A DNA stretch of 64,000 bases from Amorphophallus konjac (taxonomy: Eukaryota; Streptophyta; Magnoliopsida; Alismatales; Araceae), in assembly GCA_022559845.1 (NCBI GenBank), contig CM040118.1, positions 448,816,053 to 448,880,052 of the forward strand, read 5' to 3'. This document shows, piece after piece, positions 33,062-44,876 of the stretch. A model generated the notes under the pieces. That model made no database searches and was not told the DNA's origin. It was given only the letters and a program-made list of their open reading frames with translations. A program made the translations under genes and the position numbers. The stretch's first letter is position 1; the number at the start of each line of letters is the position of its first letter.

Positions 33062-36000
33062 TGTCACGCCCCGAGCGTGGAAGGAACTCGGAGACGTGTG
33101 ACGAGTTTATATCGATCATGTCAATTAGAGCGTTAGTGTATTCAACACAAAGACAGAGTGCGCAAGATTAAAGATAACCCAATCCTTTATTTCATCAAAA
33201 CCTTCAAAGTACTTCTATTAAAATCCTCTTAATGAAAGTGCTAAGACTCAATAAAATGAAAAAGTACAATGATTGACTCAAGAATGTAGAAAAGTCAAGA
33301 CTAGACAACGCTTGGATAGTTGGAGTAGCTCTAATCTCATCACTCTTGACTTTCCCCATCCGAAAGAGTTTCGTCCTCGGACTTACCTGAAAAATAAGGG
33401 AAAAACACTGTGAGCGAACGCTCAGTAGGAATTATATCTCAAGAGATAGCTTACTTTAAATAATTACATGTTACATGAAATGCAATAAGCTATGCATGCT
33501 CGCAAGAAACGACAATAAAGAGATTGTATTACAAGGGGCAATTAAGTGAACTAGCATGTCTTTCAAGAACTCATGTCAATATAGCAAGATAATCAAGCAC
33601 GTATAGTTATCATGTCATGTGATCATGTCATGTCAAGAATTGGCTATTATTTCAAGCAGGTAAATAATACCCTTTCCGGGTCACGCAAGTCATGTCATGT
33701 CAAGTCAAATACGAGAACTGTGGAATGTCTAATCAAGCTAGTCATGCACTTCGGTACAATGCCATACCATGATCATTACAACTCTTATGGGCACTAGTAC
33801 TTTTGGGTGCTCCTCCCAGGACTAGATCGGGCCCTATATGCGCCGGCATTGATCATGTATTTTTGACATCCACTATAGTTATAGCCAATATAGAATTTCA
33901 AAGGAATACGCTTGTAGGAACTTTAAGGTAGATCTTGTGGAATGGAATCACAAGGATTGAACATGATGTGTAAGGACGTACTACGATAGTAACGATATAA
34001 CCACGATTCACATTAAAACTAGGTGGAATCGGCTCCCTAACTGGGTGCCATTAAGAATAAGTGCTCATATAGAGATGGTCGCTCGTTCTTGGACATGATA
34101 AGCTAGATAGAATTGAGGTCCACAAGTATGGCACATAATTCATAAGAACACGAATGGCATGGTTTCCCATTACATTAATCTAGAATATTCTCATGACATC
34201 CAAATAGCATATCATGAGGGCCGGTATACCATGTTTCTTTAGAGTGACATGGCAATCAAGTAGTGTCATGGGTTTTGATGGTACAACCTGCTCGGCTGCC
34301 TTGAGGGAATCCAAGACTAGCGGAGTCTTACGGAGGTCTCTATGATAAAGTCACCAATCCGAAGGAACGGAATGTCCCGCGGAGGGTTCATCTATCACCG
34401 AGAAATAGTGGGGAATCGATAAAATAACGTAAAACATGGGACTATATTCACAGAATGGAATATAGTGCCTATAGTCATAACCCATTGACAAGGGTCACAG
34501 AACCATGGAAAATCAGGAAAAGAGGAATTGACGCCTTAGGTCACGTCTTCATTTTTATAATTGACGCCCTTGTCTGGGTCATCATATCAATAACCGACGA
34601 CTGTTCATTCAGTCGTTATATCCCAATACCATAACTACTAAAAATCTATAAGCATATTCAAATTTGAGTTATTATAAAAATGACGACTTTCATAAAGGCT
34701 TCAATTCTGTAAACAACGCCCTAGTCAGGGGCGTTATATATCAAATTAAAGGGCAGGGTGCATGTCGTCAATTACCATATCCAGGAAATTATGTACATTT
34801 TAATTTCACTATTTATCACGAATTTGGCGCCCACGTGTAGGGGCGTTCATTCAAATAACGACCTAATTAGGGTTGCTAATTCTTTGTCATATGATTTGCA
34901 CCGGGCAGGTGCAATCACAGACACATGGTTTCTAGAGTATGTGTGATCAGGAAACTGATGACATGTAAAGGTAGAGAAAAATAACAGGAATTTATGAACA
35001 TGGTCATGCATTAGTTTACATGTAAGTATTCATCGTTATTAAATTTTAAACATTGTATAATTATTAACTATCTAAATAAAAGACGACTGTTTGCATGATC
35101 GTTGAATTAAATAACGCCCTAGCTTGGGTCGTTATTTCCATTTATGCAGTAAATAGAGAAAACTCAATCTAGAAATGAAATCTGTAACTCCTACAGACCT
35201 ATATGCATGTTTTTAACCTAGGAATTATAGGGTTTTGCTAAGTCTTGAGAAAACCTACCTTGGTTGATGTTTTGGTTGACAGACGATGAAGATGATGGAG
35301 AAAATGAACCACAACCGATACTCTGTTTTTAACAGAGAACTTGGCAGTAGAATAATAACAACAACAGCTTTACGGTAGCTTCAAAGAAGATTGAAAACCA
35401 CGATAATAGCTTGCTTCCTCTAGCAGAAGAACAGCAACACAGTAGGAAACAGGAAGAAGAATATGATTCTTCCACGTTCTCAGCATGAAGGAGACGGCAA
35501 GAGCAGCAACGCAGTAGCCCCTTTTGTCCACAAAAATAGAGAAGCAGAAGATGGCTCTCCCCCTTTTCACCGTATCGGCAACAAGAGGAAGAGGAAGAAG
35601 ATGAAGAAGGACTTGAGTAGCAGTAGGACGTCCTTGAATAATAGTGTCAACAGGGGGTTCGGTAGAGGGGGTGGTATTTATAGGAGAAGGAATCCTAATG
35701 GGTTCGAGGAGTTTGATTAGAACTAGGATTTCCTATGTAGAATCCTGCTTAAACTGAGATACCCACGTATTGATCCCTTTCCTTAATCAATACTTACCCA
35801 GATAACATCCTTGTTCGAACCAAACACCAACGGGTTAGTTTGGAAATGACGCCTAAGGTTGGGGTGTTATTTTAAAATGACACCTCTGTACATAGTCTTC
35901 AATTTCTTTATATGACGCCTGTCAAGGGGGCGTCAATTATTGAATTAGCGCCTGCTTGAACAGTCTTCAATTAAATGACGACTTGCCAGGAGGCATTATT

Positions 36001-36107
36001 CATTTTGGCCTATGTTTTAAGTATATATATGAGTTGGCTTTAACATTGGTTCAAGTTTTTAATCCATTTAGGATTTTATTTCTTTTTATTTTATCTGAGT
36101 TGCTACA
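33062..36107 (-). repeat. 5' LTR of the Tekay-like element
   Basis: This 3046-bp copy of 15921-18962 has TG...CA ends. TATA box TATAAATA is at 35682-35675. Dyad arrays are conserved at 34529-35139 and 35848-35999; several units are closer to symmetric here than in the other LTR (for example GGCGCCCACGTGTAGGGGCG). Confidence 0.92.
34529..35999. repeat. Dyad arrays B1' and B2' in Tekay 5' LTR
   Basis: These are the counterparts of arrays B1 and B2, with the same order and spacing. Units lie at 34529-35139 (downstream of the TATA box) and 35848-35999 (upstream of it). The gap between them contains no dyads. Confidence 0.8.
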
Positions 36108-36372
36108 CTGCTTCGTCTGTAAAACAAGCTTGTTAGCCCAAGAAAACATGTCCAGATAACAAGGCCTTATGTTTGAACAACTTTAACATTCATTTGGAGT
36201 TCATTTAGCTCAGTGTGGGCATTTTGAAGGCTTTAAACATTTGAGCATTTGACATGACGAAAATTGGCCTAAATCATATACAATGCTCGCTCTTGAGCAG
36301 TTATGCATTGCACTAGAGGGAAACCAAGTCCGGAGTTTTGTTATCATCAAAATCACCTAGAGAGACTCAACA
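36108..36372 (-). repeat. Start of the SIRE-like 3' LTR (U3 edge)
   Basis: The minus strand after the PPT reads TGTTGAGTCTCTCTAGGTG, then a GATTTTGATGATAACAAAA-like segment that is common at copia SIRE/Tork LTR starts. The LTR is interrupted at 36107 by the Tekay-like element. It may resume at 15920. Confidence 0.6.
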
Positions 36373-36387
36373 ATCTCACCCTTTTTG
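36373..36387 (-). other. Polypurine tract of the SIRE-like element
   Basis: The minus strand AAAAAGGGTGAGATT lies directly before the TGTTGAG start of the LTR. An additional purine tract (CCAAAGGGGGAGAAG) lies at 36960-36946; duplicate tracts are common in this lineage. Confidence 0.65.
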
Positions 36388-37139
36388 ATGTTGATAAAAC
36401 TCTAGATCATTAAGTGCATTTTCATGCCTTTAAACATACTTGAACCTTTATGCATCCTTTACATCAGAGAGTACAACATTTCATCCTTGCAATTTCCCAC
36501 ACGGTTCTTGTACGATGCGGAGTTTACACTCACGCATGGTGTAGGATTTTGGACGGGCGAACCTGTCTTCATCCAACACCATTTTATATACAGAACCAAT
36601 TGAGGGGCAATAAACAAAACAATCCGCAAGGCAATCCATTCACAATAAACCATCCGTCAAGCCAATACCAAGTCGAGCCATTCATTCATATGTGCCAAAT
36701 TCACATAAGAGGAAATGAAAGTGAAGAACACACATTTATGTCAAATACCGAGTACATTTCATTCATTCCACGGTCATTACATATTACATTGACACTGGTT
36801 GACACAATGTGACTCCTTGACACAAGGACAATCCAAAAGAACTACAAATGCACATGACACTCACAAATGACTCAAATGCCAAATGGCAAACATGCATACA
36901 AACACTTACACGCATGCATAATATATATAGAATCCTAGACTAACTACTTCTCCCCCTTTGGCATCACAAAAGAGGGGATGGGAGACAAGAAAAATGGACC
37001 AAAAGTGAACCAACGGACCCAAAAATAGGCACTAAAGAGATGAAACAGACCATCCTCAATTGCCATCTGTAGGAGGCGGCTGATAGCCAAGGCGACGTCG
37101 GATATCATCAAGAGTGTGATCTTGAAACTGAATGCGGTG
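36388..37139 (-). other. SIRE 3' untranslated region, no gene seen
   Basis: This 750-bp stretch lies between the envelope-like ORF and the PPT. It contains an extra purine tract (36946-36960) and AT-rich sequence. Short open stretches in it have no motif. Confidence 0.5.
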
Positions 37140-38434
37140 CTAAACATTGGCAAGGATGTTCTCATGAGCCCGGCTACGGTGCTGGATGTCTACAAGAGTG
37201 CGGTTCATGAGGTGAAATGCTTCTCGTGAGTCTTCATGGCTGGTGGAGAGGGTAGTCATCTGAGTGGACAGGTTGGCCATATTAGTGGACAGGGTATCCA
37301 AGACTATGGAGAAAGTGTCCATTTGGCCAGTCATAGTGTGCATGAAGGTGTCCAGTTGGTCAAAAGAGGTGTCAAACCCATTCCCAAGGTTAGAGACTTG
37401 CTCCCCAAAGGCATCCATACAAGTTTCCAGTCGAGAAAAATGCCTATCAAAAGTCTCATAATCTACCCAAGAAGGTTGTCCGACACCTTGAGTGGAGGAC
37501 TCCCCATAATAGAACTGTGGTGGAGGTGGCATGTCCTGATCTGCATATGGAGGAGGAGGTGGCTGCTCCTCGGCCTGAACTGGAGGTGGGGGTGGTGCTT
37601 GAGCCTCCTACTGTCCCTCCTCTTCTGCTTCTTCCTCATTTTCTGATTCCTCTCCATAGACTCGCACATCTCTATGTAGCTCTCCATCGGGACCCCAATA
37701 ATAGCCAAAGTCTGTGAACATCTTGTGTTTGTTATATATATCATTCTGTCGCACTGGAATAGACACTTCATCGACCAAACTGATCCCGGCATAAATGAAT
37801 ACTCTAGTTAGTTGAAATGCGTAAGGCAAAGATCTCCTTCGTTGTGTACGGCATGAGCCAACTAAATCCGTCATAATGCGACCCATGTTTATGGTCACCC
37901 CATTCATCACATGATAAAACAGAAACTTGTGCACTTCATTGACCTCATTTCGGCTTCCGGCCTTTGGATAGATGAGTGTAGTAAACATATATATGATGCA
38001 AAATACGCTGTAGTGGAGGGAAGTAGTTGGCATTTAGCATGATCAAAAATCATATCTTTGCCCCTAGTAGAAACTCCAAGGGCTCTCTCAAAAAGATCAG
38101 GATTTACTTGAATCTCAACTCCTCCAACAATAGTGTATAAATGTTCATTTCTCACGTTCAGGTTCCCATAAAATTGCTGAACAAGGTTGGGATAGTATCG
38201 AGTGTACCTTGTGACAAAATCAACCCAACCATTTTGAACCTCAAAAACAGCACCTATATCTGGGAAATTCATCTCACCAAAATCAACCAGACGGGGGTCG
38301 AGTATCGGCCGTGGGCACATCGGCGGTGCCCGTGGAGGTGCGGCTACCTGCTATGGTGGAGGAACCGAGTCCTCTCCTCTCCTAGCACTAGATTCCCCCT
38401 GGGTAGACCTCCGAGAACTTCTTCTAGGCGCCAT
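37140..38434 (-). pseudogene. SIRE envelope-like / putative plant transposon protein ORF
   Basis: The ATG at 38434 starts a basic segment (MAPRRSSRRSTQGESSARRG) and a stop follows near 38349. The conserved core then reads FEVQNGWVDFVTRYTRYYPN, LVQQFYGNLNVRNEHL, GVEIQVNPDLFERALGV and later NMGRIMTDLVGSC. This pattern (F..R.....Y..LV..FY.NL...G..I...P) occurs in the putative plant transposon protein domain found in SIRE and Athila envelope-like ORFs. The C-terminal part has an acidic tail (EESENEEEAEEEGQ) and a heptad-like segment (37532-37140). The frame shifts near 38000 and 37600. An actual envelope role is unproven in plants. Confidence 0.7.
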
Positions 38435-39327
38435 CAGATAAGAAATCAAGGTGGAAACCCTTAGATCGCTAACCTCTTCCCTTGGGATGAAGATGGATCG
38501 GAAGACACACCAAAGGCTTGTGAAAAGAGCTTCTCCACAACCTGGAACCCAAGGAATGGCTTCAAGGTCGCACAAGCCGCTGCGGAGATTTCATCTCGAA
38601 ATGATGACGAAGAAGCCAGATCTTGTGCGGATGGGAGAAAGAGGGGTTTCTAGGGTTGGAAATGGCGAGTTTGGGTGTTCTAGGGTTGGGGGGATGCTGT
38701 GAGGGTGAATGGGGGTCAAATGAGTGAAAGAATGGAGTGAAGACCCCTTTAAAAGGGGGTTCGGACGCAGGTTTGGCCGAGCCAGTTCACCGGATTTGGT
38801 CAACCGAACCTGGGCGTCGGTCGACCGAAACGGTCGGCCTAGCCGTATTTTCATCCTTTTTTTATAACTCCTTCAACCTTGCTTTTCCTTTTTTTTTATA
38901 ACTCCTTCTCCCCTTTTTGTTTCATTTTTTTATAACTCCTTCAACCTTTCTTTGATAGTAGAAGGGAATTCACTTGAACAAGGAAGTGATGGGGCATTCT
39001 GAAATAGCATTGCAGTAGAAGTCCCTCTGACTCTCCCCCTCAGACAGTGCCTCTGATCCTTAGGTCACTAGGTCCACATTTATTTACCAAGGAATATTTG
39101 GTCTTAGAAGTTTTTCAAGGAGGGGCTATATACATAAATACAATCAAGCATACAAGGTGGTATCATACAAGAACTAAAACAAAAACACACAGGATATGCA
39201 TGCCTTTCACCCAATCTACCTTTCATTCTACTGACTTTTATACATATGCAACACTCAACCTAGTGTAGACCTAGGTATGCATGCTCCCACCCTTGCACAT
39301 GCCGAGTTCGCTTCTTATTTTGCTGAA
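38435..39327 (-). other. SIRE spacer between pol and envelope-like ORF
   Basis: No gene is seen. A purine run (GAGGGGGAGAGTCAGAGGG, minus, near 39030) and GGTCGACCG-type dyads at 38770-38838 are the only features. Poly-pyrimidine repeats TATAACTCCTTC occur three times at 38863-38943 on the plus strand. Confidence 0.5.
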
Positions 39328-40950
39328 TTATTCCTGGTTTAGGGGTTTTATGAAGATATCAGCTAACTGATTGTGTGTGTCAATGAATTTCAATTCAAAG
39401 ACCCCTTTTCCTACATGATCTCTCATAAAATTATGTTGAATGTCAATGTGCTTTGTCCTAGAATATTGTACAGGATTTTTTGACAAGTTAATTGCAGTAG
39501 TATTATCACACAAAATTGGAACACATTTCATTTCAACATTCAAATCAAGCAATTGATTTTTGATCCATAGTACTTGGACTCCACAACTTCCAGCGGCTAC
39601 ATACTCAGCCTCGGCCGTTGAGAGAGCTACTGAATTTTGTTTCTTGGATGCCCATGAAACTAGGCACCCACCAAGAAACTGACAATACCCACTAATACTT
39701 TTACGATCAACAATACATCCAGCATAATCCGCATCGGTGTATGCAATCAAATCAAATGAGCTACTGATGGGTAACCACAAGCCAAAGTCTATTGTGCCAA
39801 TCAAATATCGAAAAATCTGTTTAATAGCCAATAAGTGAGATTCTTTAGGACTTGACAGAAAATGAGCACATAGACATACACTGTACTGAATGTCAGGACG
39901 ACATGCTGTTAGGTATAGTAGTGATCCGATCATACCTCAAAACAGTGTAGGATCTATTGTTTTACCCTTTTCATCTTTGTCTAACTTCGTGGTTATGGCC
40001 ATCGGAGTTGACATGGGTTTTACTTCTGCCATCCCGTATTTCTTTAACAGCTCCAAGGTGTATTTGGCTTGATTTAGAAAAATGCCTTCAGACGTTTGCT
40101 TCACCTATAATCCAAGAAAAAATGTAATTTCCCCATTAGACTCATTTCAAATTCGCCCTGCATTATCTTTGCAAAATCATCACATAAGACGTTATTAGTA
40201 GCTCCAAAAATTATATCAGCAACATACACTTGAACTACTAATATGTCTTTACCTAATTTTCTCATGAAGAGTGTTTGGTCAACCTTACCTCTTTTGAACC
40301 CATTTTCAATTAGGAATGAAGTGAGCCTTTCATACCATGCCCTTGGTGCTTGCTTCAGTCTGTACAAGGCCTTGTGCAGCTTGTACACATGTTGTGGATG
40401 TTTTGGGTCTTCAAAACTTGGAGGTTGTTCTACAAAAACATCTTCTTTGATGTACCCATTAAGAAAAGTAGATTTAACATCTATTGAAATAATTTGAAAT
40501 TCAGTGAGCAAGCATAGGAAAGGAGAATCCGAACTACTTCTAATCTAGCAACCAGTGCAAATGACTCACCAAAATCAATGCCCATCTCCTGGCTATACCC
40601 TTTGGCTACGAGCCGGGCCTTGTTCCTAACAACCAATCCCGTGTCATTTAGTTTATTTCTGAAAATCCAACGGGTTCCAATGACAAGATGATTTTTAGGA
40701 CGCGGCACAAGAGTCCACACCTCGTTTCTTTTGAATTGGTGTAACTATTCATGCATAGTCTGGATCTAGGATTCATTTTGAAGAGCTTCATAGACATCCT
40801 TAGGCTCTTCTTGAGAAATAAAGGCCATCAAATCCTCTTCTTCTACTTACCTTAGTGAAGATCTAGTTCTTACCCCATCTTCAGGATTACCGATAATATT
40901 TTCGGTGGGGTGATCTTTCAAGATCGTTGAAGCTCTTGGCAAGTCGGGGT
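39328..40950 (-). pseudogene. SIRE reverse transcriptase and RNase H
   Basis: Reading minus: [53 protein letters not shown] (first Asp), LYRLKQAPRAWYERL, and the active site. The active site reads YVADII, where copia RT has YVDDI, so the first Asp of the pair is Ala (codon near 40217-40222). A single-base loss in a T run near 40110 shifts the frame and a stop follows. The RNase H (39933-39328) is intact, with AYTDADYAGC, STAEAEYVAA, CDNTTAINLS and KHIDIQ, ending FIKPLNQE. The protein is catalytically dead. Confidence 0.9.
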
Positions 40951-40951
40951 G

Positions 40952-42160
40952 CTACACTTGTTGTTCTTGAAGTGTTTCAAGTGACGGATCTTCATTATCT
41001 TCATCTTTGCTAGAGGTTTCTTCCGTTGGTTCATCCTTAGCCTTAGATGATCCAGCATCACTTCGATTTTTAGAAGCTTCATCTGCATCCACAATTAGAG
41101 TGAGTTGATTTGTCAGTTTTGAATCAGATTCATCAAAGATAACATGAGGACTTTCTTCTACAACTAAAGTCCTCTTATTAAATACTCTAAAAGCTCTAGA
41201 ATTTAATGCATAACCTAGGAAGATTCCTTTGTCACTCTTTTCATCAAACTTACCTAGGATAGTCTTACCATTGTTCAGGATGAAGCAAGGGCAACCAAAA
41301 GGTTTGAAGTAGGAGATATTTGGTTTCTTACCCTTGTAGACCTCGTATGGGGTTTTCTTCAAAATAGGCCTTACAATTGCCCTATTGATGATGTAGCATG
41401 CTGTACTTACAGCCTCAGCCCAGAAGTATTTTGGTAGGGAGTTTTCACTTAACATGGTCCGTGCCATGTCTATCAAGGTCTTGTTTTTCCTCTCCACTAC
41501 TCCATTTTGTTGAGGCGTCCTTGGTGATGAGAAGTTGTGTGTGCATCCCTGCTCCTTGCAGAACCTGCTGAAATCATGGTTTTCAAACTCACCACCATGA
41601 TCACTTTGAATTGTGGTGATAAGATAGCCTTTATCATTCTGGATTTTCCTGCCAAATACTTGAAACTCCATCAAGACATCATTTTTATTGGCTAGAAGTA
41701 GTACCCACGTAAATCTGGAGTAATCATCAACAATCACAAATCCATAAGATTTCCCTCCTAGGCTGGATGTCCTAGTCGGGCTAAAAAGATCAAGACGCAG
41801 CAGTTCTAAGGGCCGAAAGGTAGAAACAATATTCTTATTTTTGAAGGAAATGTGTGTTTGCTTGCCTTTTGTGCAAGCCTCACAGATTTTGTCACTTTCA
41901 AATTTTAATTTTGGCAATCCATTCACCAAATCATGTGTAGACAATTTGGAGATTACTCCAAAACTATCATGACCTAGTCTTCGGTGCCATAGCCATGCAT
42001 TTTCATGGTTGTTAGCTACCAAACACACATCATCGCATGAAACATCGTCAAGATCAATGGTGTATACATTATTGTTCCTTTTTCCAATGAATTTTATTTC
42101 ATTTGTGATTTTATTTATGACAAGGCAGTGAGTTTCATCAAAAATAATCTTAAAGCCCAT
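40952..42160 (-). pseudogene. SIRE GAG-pre-integrase and integrase
   Basis: A 402-residue open frame begins directly at the solo-LTR junction. It contains the zinc region WLWHRRLGHDSFGVISKL...CEACTKGKQ, the core with RLDLFSPTRTSSLGGKSYGF (first Asp; usually HMDLFGP), TTIQSDHGGEFEN (second Asp) and PQQNGVVERKNKT (Glu). The C-terminal part reads FKPFGCPCFILNNG, then KSDKGIFLGYALNSRAFRV. An acidic tail follows. The three catalytic acids survive. The integrase is the longest intact domain of this element. Confidence 0.92.
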
Positions 42161-42165
42161 GTCAC
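42161..42165. repeat. TSD GTCAC, left copy (solo-LTR insertion)
   Basis: GTCAC lies next to TGTTGGCACC at 42166 and is repeated at 51860-51864. Both flanks are SIRE coding sequence that joins in frame. Confidence 0.9.
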
Positions 42166-42534
42166 TGTTGGCACCGACTTATTTTTTTGAATTAATCGAG
42201 GATTAAGCATAAGGAAATACTATCTAAATAGAGCAAAATGGCACATCACCAAAGTTGCTCTACCAGTCGAGTTGAGCTCGAAAATCGAGACACTTCGCCG
42301 GGTCAAGCGGCGCAACATAACAACTGAGGATCGACCCCGAGCAAACGGCACTATGCCAGCCAGTTTCCCAACAACCGAGTTAGTTTTGGGATTTAGGGCA
42401 ACCTGCCGTACCTTACGGCACTCTGTGAAGATTCGGGGATAATCCCCGGACACCCTGCATACGGTATCACACCGCCGACGCTTCAACAACTGGGTTAACT
42501 CGGGACTCAGAACAGCCTGTCACATCATACGATT

Positions 42535-44500
42535 TGATGGGGACATCAGAGCAAGACCACTAACTTTTTTTTTTGCATTTGAGTCCTTTTATTTGTATTT
42601 ATATCCTTAGGAAAACATGTATGCAATTGTAAGGCTTTATAAGCCAATGTGTCATTCCCTAAGGATCTTTGAGTTTTTGTGCAAAAGTCTAGTAGGACCA
42701 GCAAGGGGCCCCCATCTTCTTTCCTATTGGTCCACCTAAGTCTTAGGGCCCATGTGGGGCCAGTCAAAGGTCCAAGGTGGGCTTCTAGATGGCTTGACCA
42801 TTCAAGGGGACAATTGGATTAAAAAGTCCAATATTCCAACCCTTAAAGTCCAAGATGCTTCCCCCTTATAATATAGTTTATCCCATGTTGTATTTTTTAT
42901 TTAATTTGGTCATTTGACCACATGGGGAAGAAAATCCCCTCTCTCCCATGAAATTCCCAGCCCCCCACCCCTTGCCATTCTCTATATAAGCTTATGTATA
43001 GTGTCATTAGAGATATTAATGAAGAGAAAAAATTGTGAAATTTGGTTAGAGCCAAAGAAGGGTGTGCCCTCCTCCTCTCTCCCTCCCCCTCTTGCAGATG
43101 GATTTCTGCTAAATCTTGGGTGTGATGCCCTTCTATCTACTCCTTAGCCCCTCTGAATTCTATTTCTGCCGCCGTCGCCGCCACCATCGCACCGCCGTCG
43201 CGCCACCGCCACCATCGCCGGATTCTATCTACATCAGGACAGAAGCTCATCTCCAGATTTTTATCTCTGGTTCTTGTTGTCTTATCAAGCCCAAACTTTT
43301 AGGGTTTGTTCTACGTGTCTCCCTTAGTCTCCAGTTTAAATTTTGTGTCATTTGGACGTCGTTTAGTATTTTTCCCACATTTCTTGTTCATTCCCTTGAA
43401 ATCTGCCATTCTACAGATCCATGGGATAGAGTCATCTGTTAGTATTTTTCGTACCCCCTTAACAATTTCCAGAAAATCCACAAAATTATCCGTTGTTCCT
43501 CACATATACCCCCTTCCACCATAATTTTCGTGGAGTCTAGAAAAATCATTTAGTCCTTGGTCAAAGGTCAGTTTCAGGCAGATCCATTACTGTCCTGAGT
43601 GTCAGTAACCTGATCCACAGGAAAACCCGTAGTTTATAGAGCCTCCCATTTCTCATTCCCTGGTTGGATCGACTTACACAATTTATATGTTGTATATCTG
43701 GGAATCCTCTTTCCAACCCCACCAGTCTTGCCGCAATCTGATTCCGGATCTGAGAGAACTAATGTTTGCCGTCGAGGCGCGCAAATCTATTCCCTGTGCA
43801 GATCAGAAAATTCAGTCCGAGAATAATTCGTACAAAATTGTCAAAAGTCAACTTCTGGAACCGCCACTTCAGGGAGTCGATCAGGGACATCCTGCCATTG
43901 TCCCAACCAAACGGCGCCTTCAGAATACCTCAGGAGGGCGTAGTTCCTTTGGAATCCGTGCCTTGCTATCCAGCGAGTCAGAACCGAGTCGACGCAGTAC
44001 CGAGTCGGCGCAGGACCGAGTCAGACCAGCATGCCGAGTTCATGCCGAACGCACCTCCAGATTGCTGCCCGTCAACCCAGGGTCGGTGCTCCCAGGCCCC
44101 ACTTGTAGCCCTTTATCTCCCTGCGTGGAGTGGGCAATAGATTTTACTGTTGTAATTAACTTTTACCGTTGTTACCGGGAGTTACCGTACTTGGCCGAGA
44201 ACGTCTTCCCCACGCCCGGAGCGTGGAGGTACACTCGCCACCCTCCTCGTAGGCATTGCTTTACTCATATATTTTTGTATATGCCGATGCATGAGTGATA
44301 GATTATCTATCTTGTTATTATTTTATCACCGCTACGAGAGCGAGAGTGAGTGACCGTCCCGTGACTCGACCCAAGTTAACACGGAAAGGCCGATATCCGA
44401 GACTCACTGCCGATTTCTCAACCGCGCACGGTCCCACGTCTTCCATCGCATAGGGACGATCACGAGCTAGAGTCCCAGGTCGCGTGTCCGTCCCGCATCA
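42535..44500 (+). repeat. 5' LTR of the non-autonomous element
   Basis: The LTR has TG...CA ends, a TATA box at 42982-42989, a CT-rich leader and a CCGCCGTCGCCGCCACC tract near 43170. No gene is supported. It differs from the 3' LTR by scattered substitutions and short indels. Confidence 0.9.
42982..42989 (+). promoter_or_regulatory. TATA box, non-autonomous element 5' LTR
   Basis: CTATATAA lies about 450 bp into the LTR, with a pyrimidine-rich leader downstream. It is conserved at 47015-47022 in the other LTR. Confidence 0.6.
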
Positions 44501-44503
44501 ATT

Positions 44504-44515
44504 TGGTATCAGAGC
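44504..44515 (+). other. Primer binding site, non-autonomous element
   Basis: TGGTATCAGAGC lies three bases after the LTR end at 44500. It is the initiator tRNA-Met type. Confidence 0.85.
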
Positions 44516-44876
44516 GCCAGTTGAGTCTAGGGTAGTCTTTGTGTCTAAAACAAAAAAAAGAGTCGTTTAAGTCGGTCTAAGTGTCACATTTGCATACCAT
44601 TAATCGGTATATCAAAAGGTGTTATCCGAACGTTAGGCTACGCCTATCGGGAAGGCCGCACACTTGCGCGAGTGATCTTCGGATCGATTAACTCCGCCAC
44701 GTACTGAGTCTTGGTTATGTCTAGGTGTGTAGTCGAGTCTCATTTCAACTTTGCATTTGCATCGCATTCTAAATCGTGTCTAGGTGCTTGCATTAGTTGG
44801 CATAACATTTTGCTTATAAAATAAAAAAAAGAAAATGGCCTTGCATGTCCATTCCTAGGGATCCATTCCCACCTTT

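Larger units (their letters stand above)
15921..36107 (-). mobile_element. Tekay-like Ty3/gypsy element, complete with both LTRs, hosting a nested copia
   Basis: Two direct repeats of about 3.04 kb (15921-18962 and 33062-36107) start TGTCACGCC and end TTGCTACA on the plus strand. Reading the minus strand: 5' LTR, PBS (33054-33043), gag, zinc knuckle, protease, RT, RNase H, integrase (split by the nested copia 20074-29559), chromodomain-like end, PPT, 3' LTR. Without the copia it is about 10.7 kb. Several stops break gag and pol. The LTRs differ at many sites (about 11 in the first 105 bp, fewer elsewhere), so it is older than the nested copia. No matching TSD is present. Confidence 0.9.

Noticed and set aside
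43687..44298. 203-residue ORF as a gene
   Set aside because: It lies inside an LTR. The matching place in the other LTR (47700-48317) is broken into different frames.
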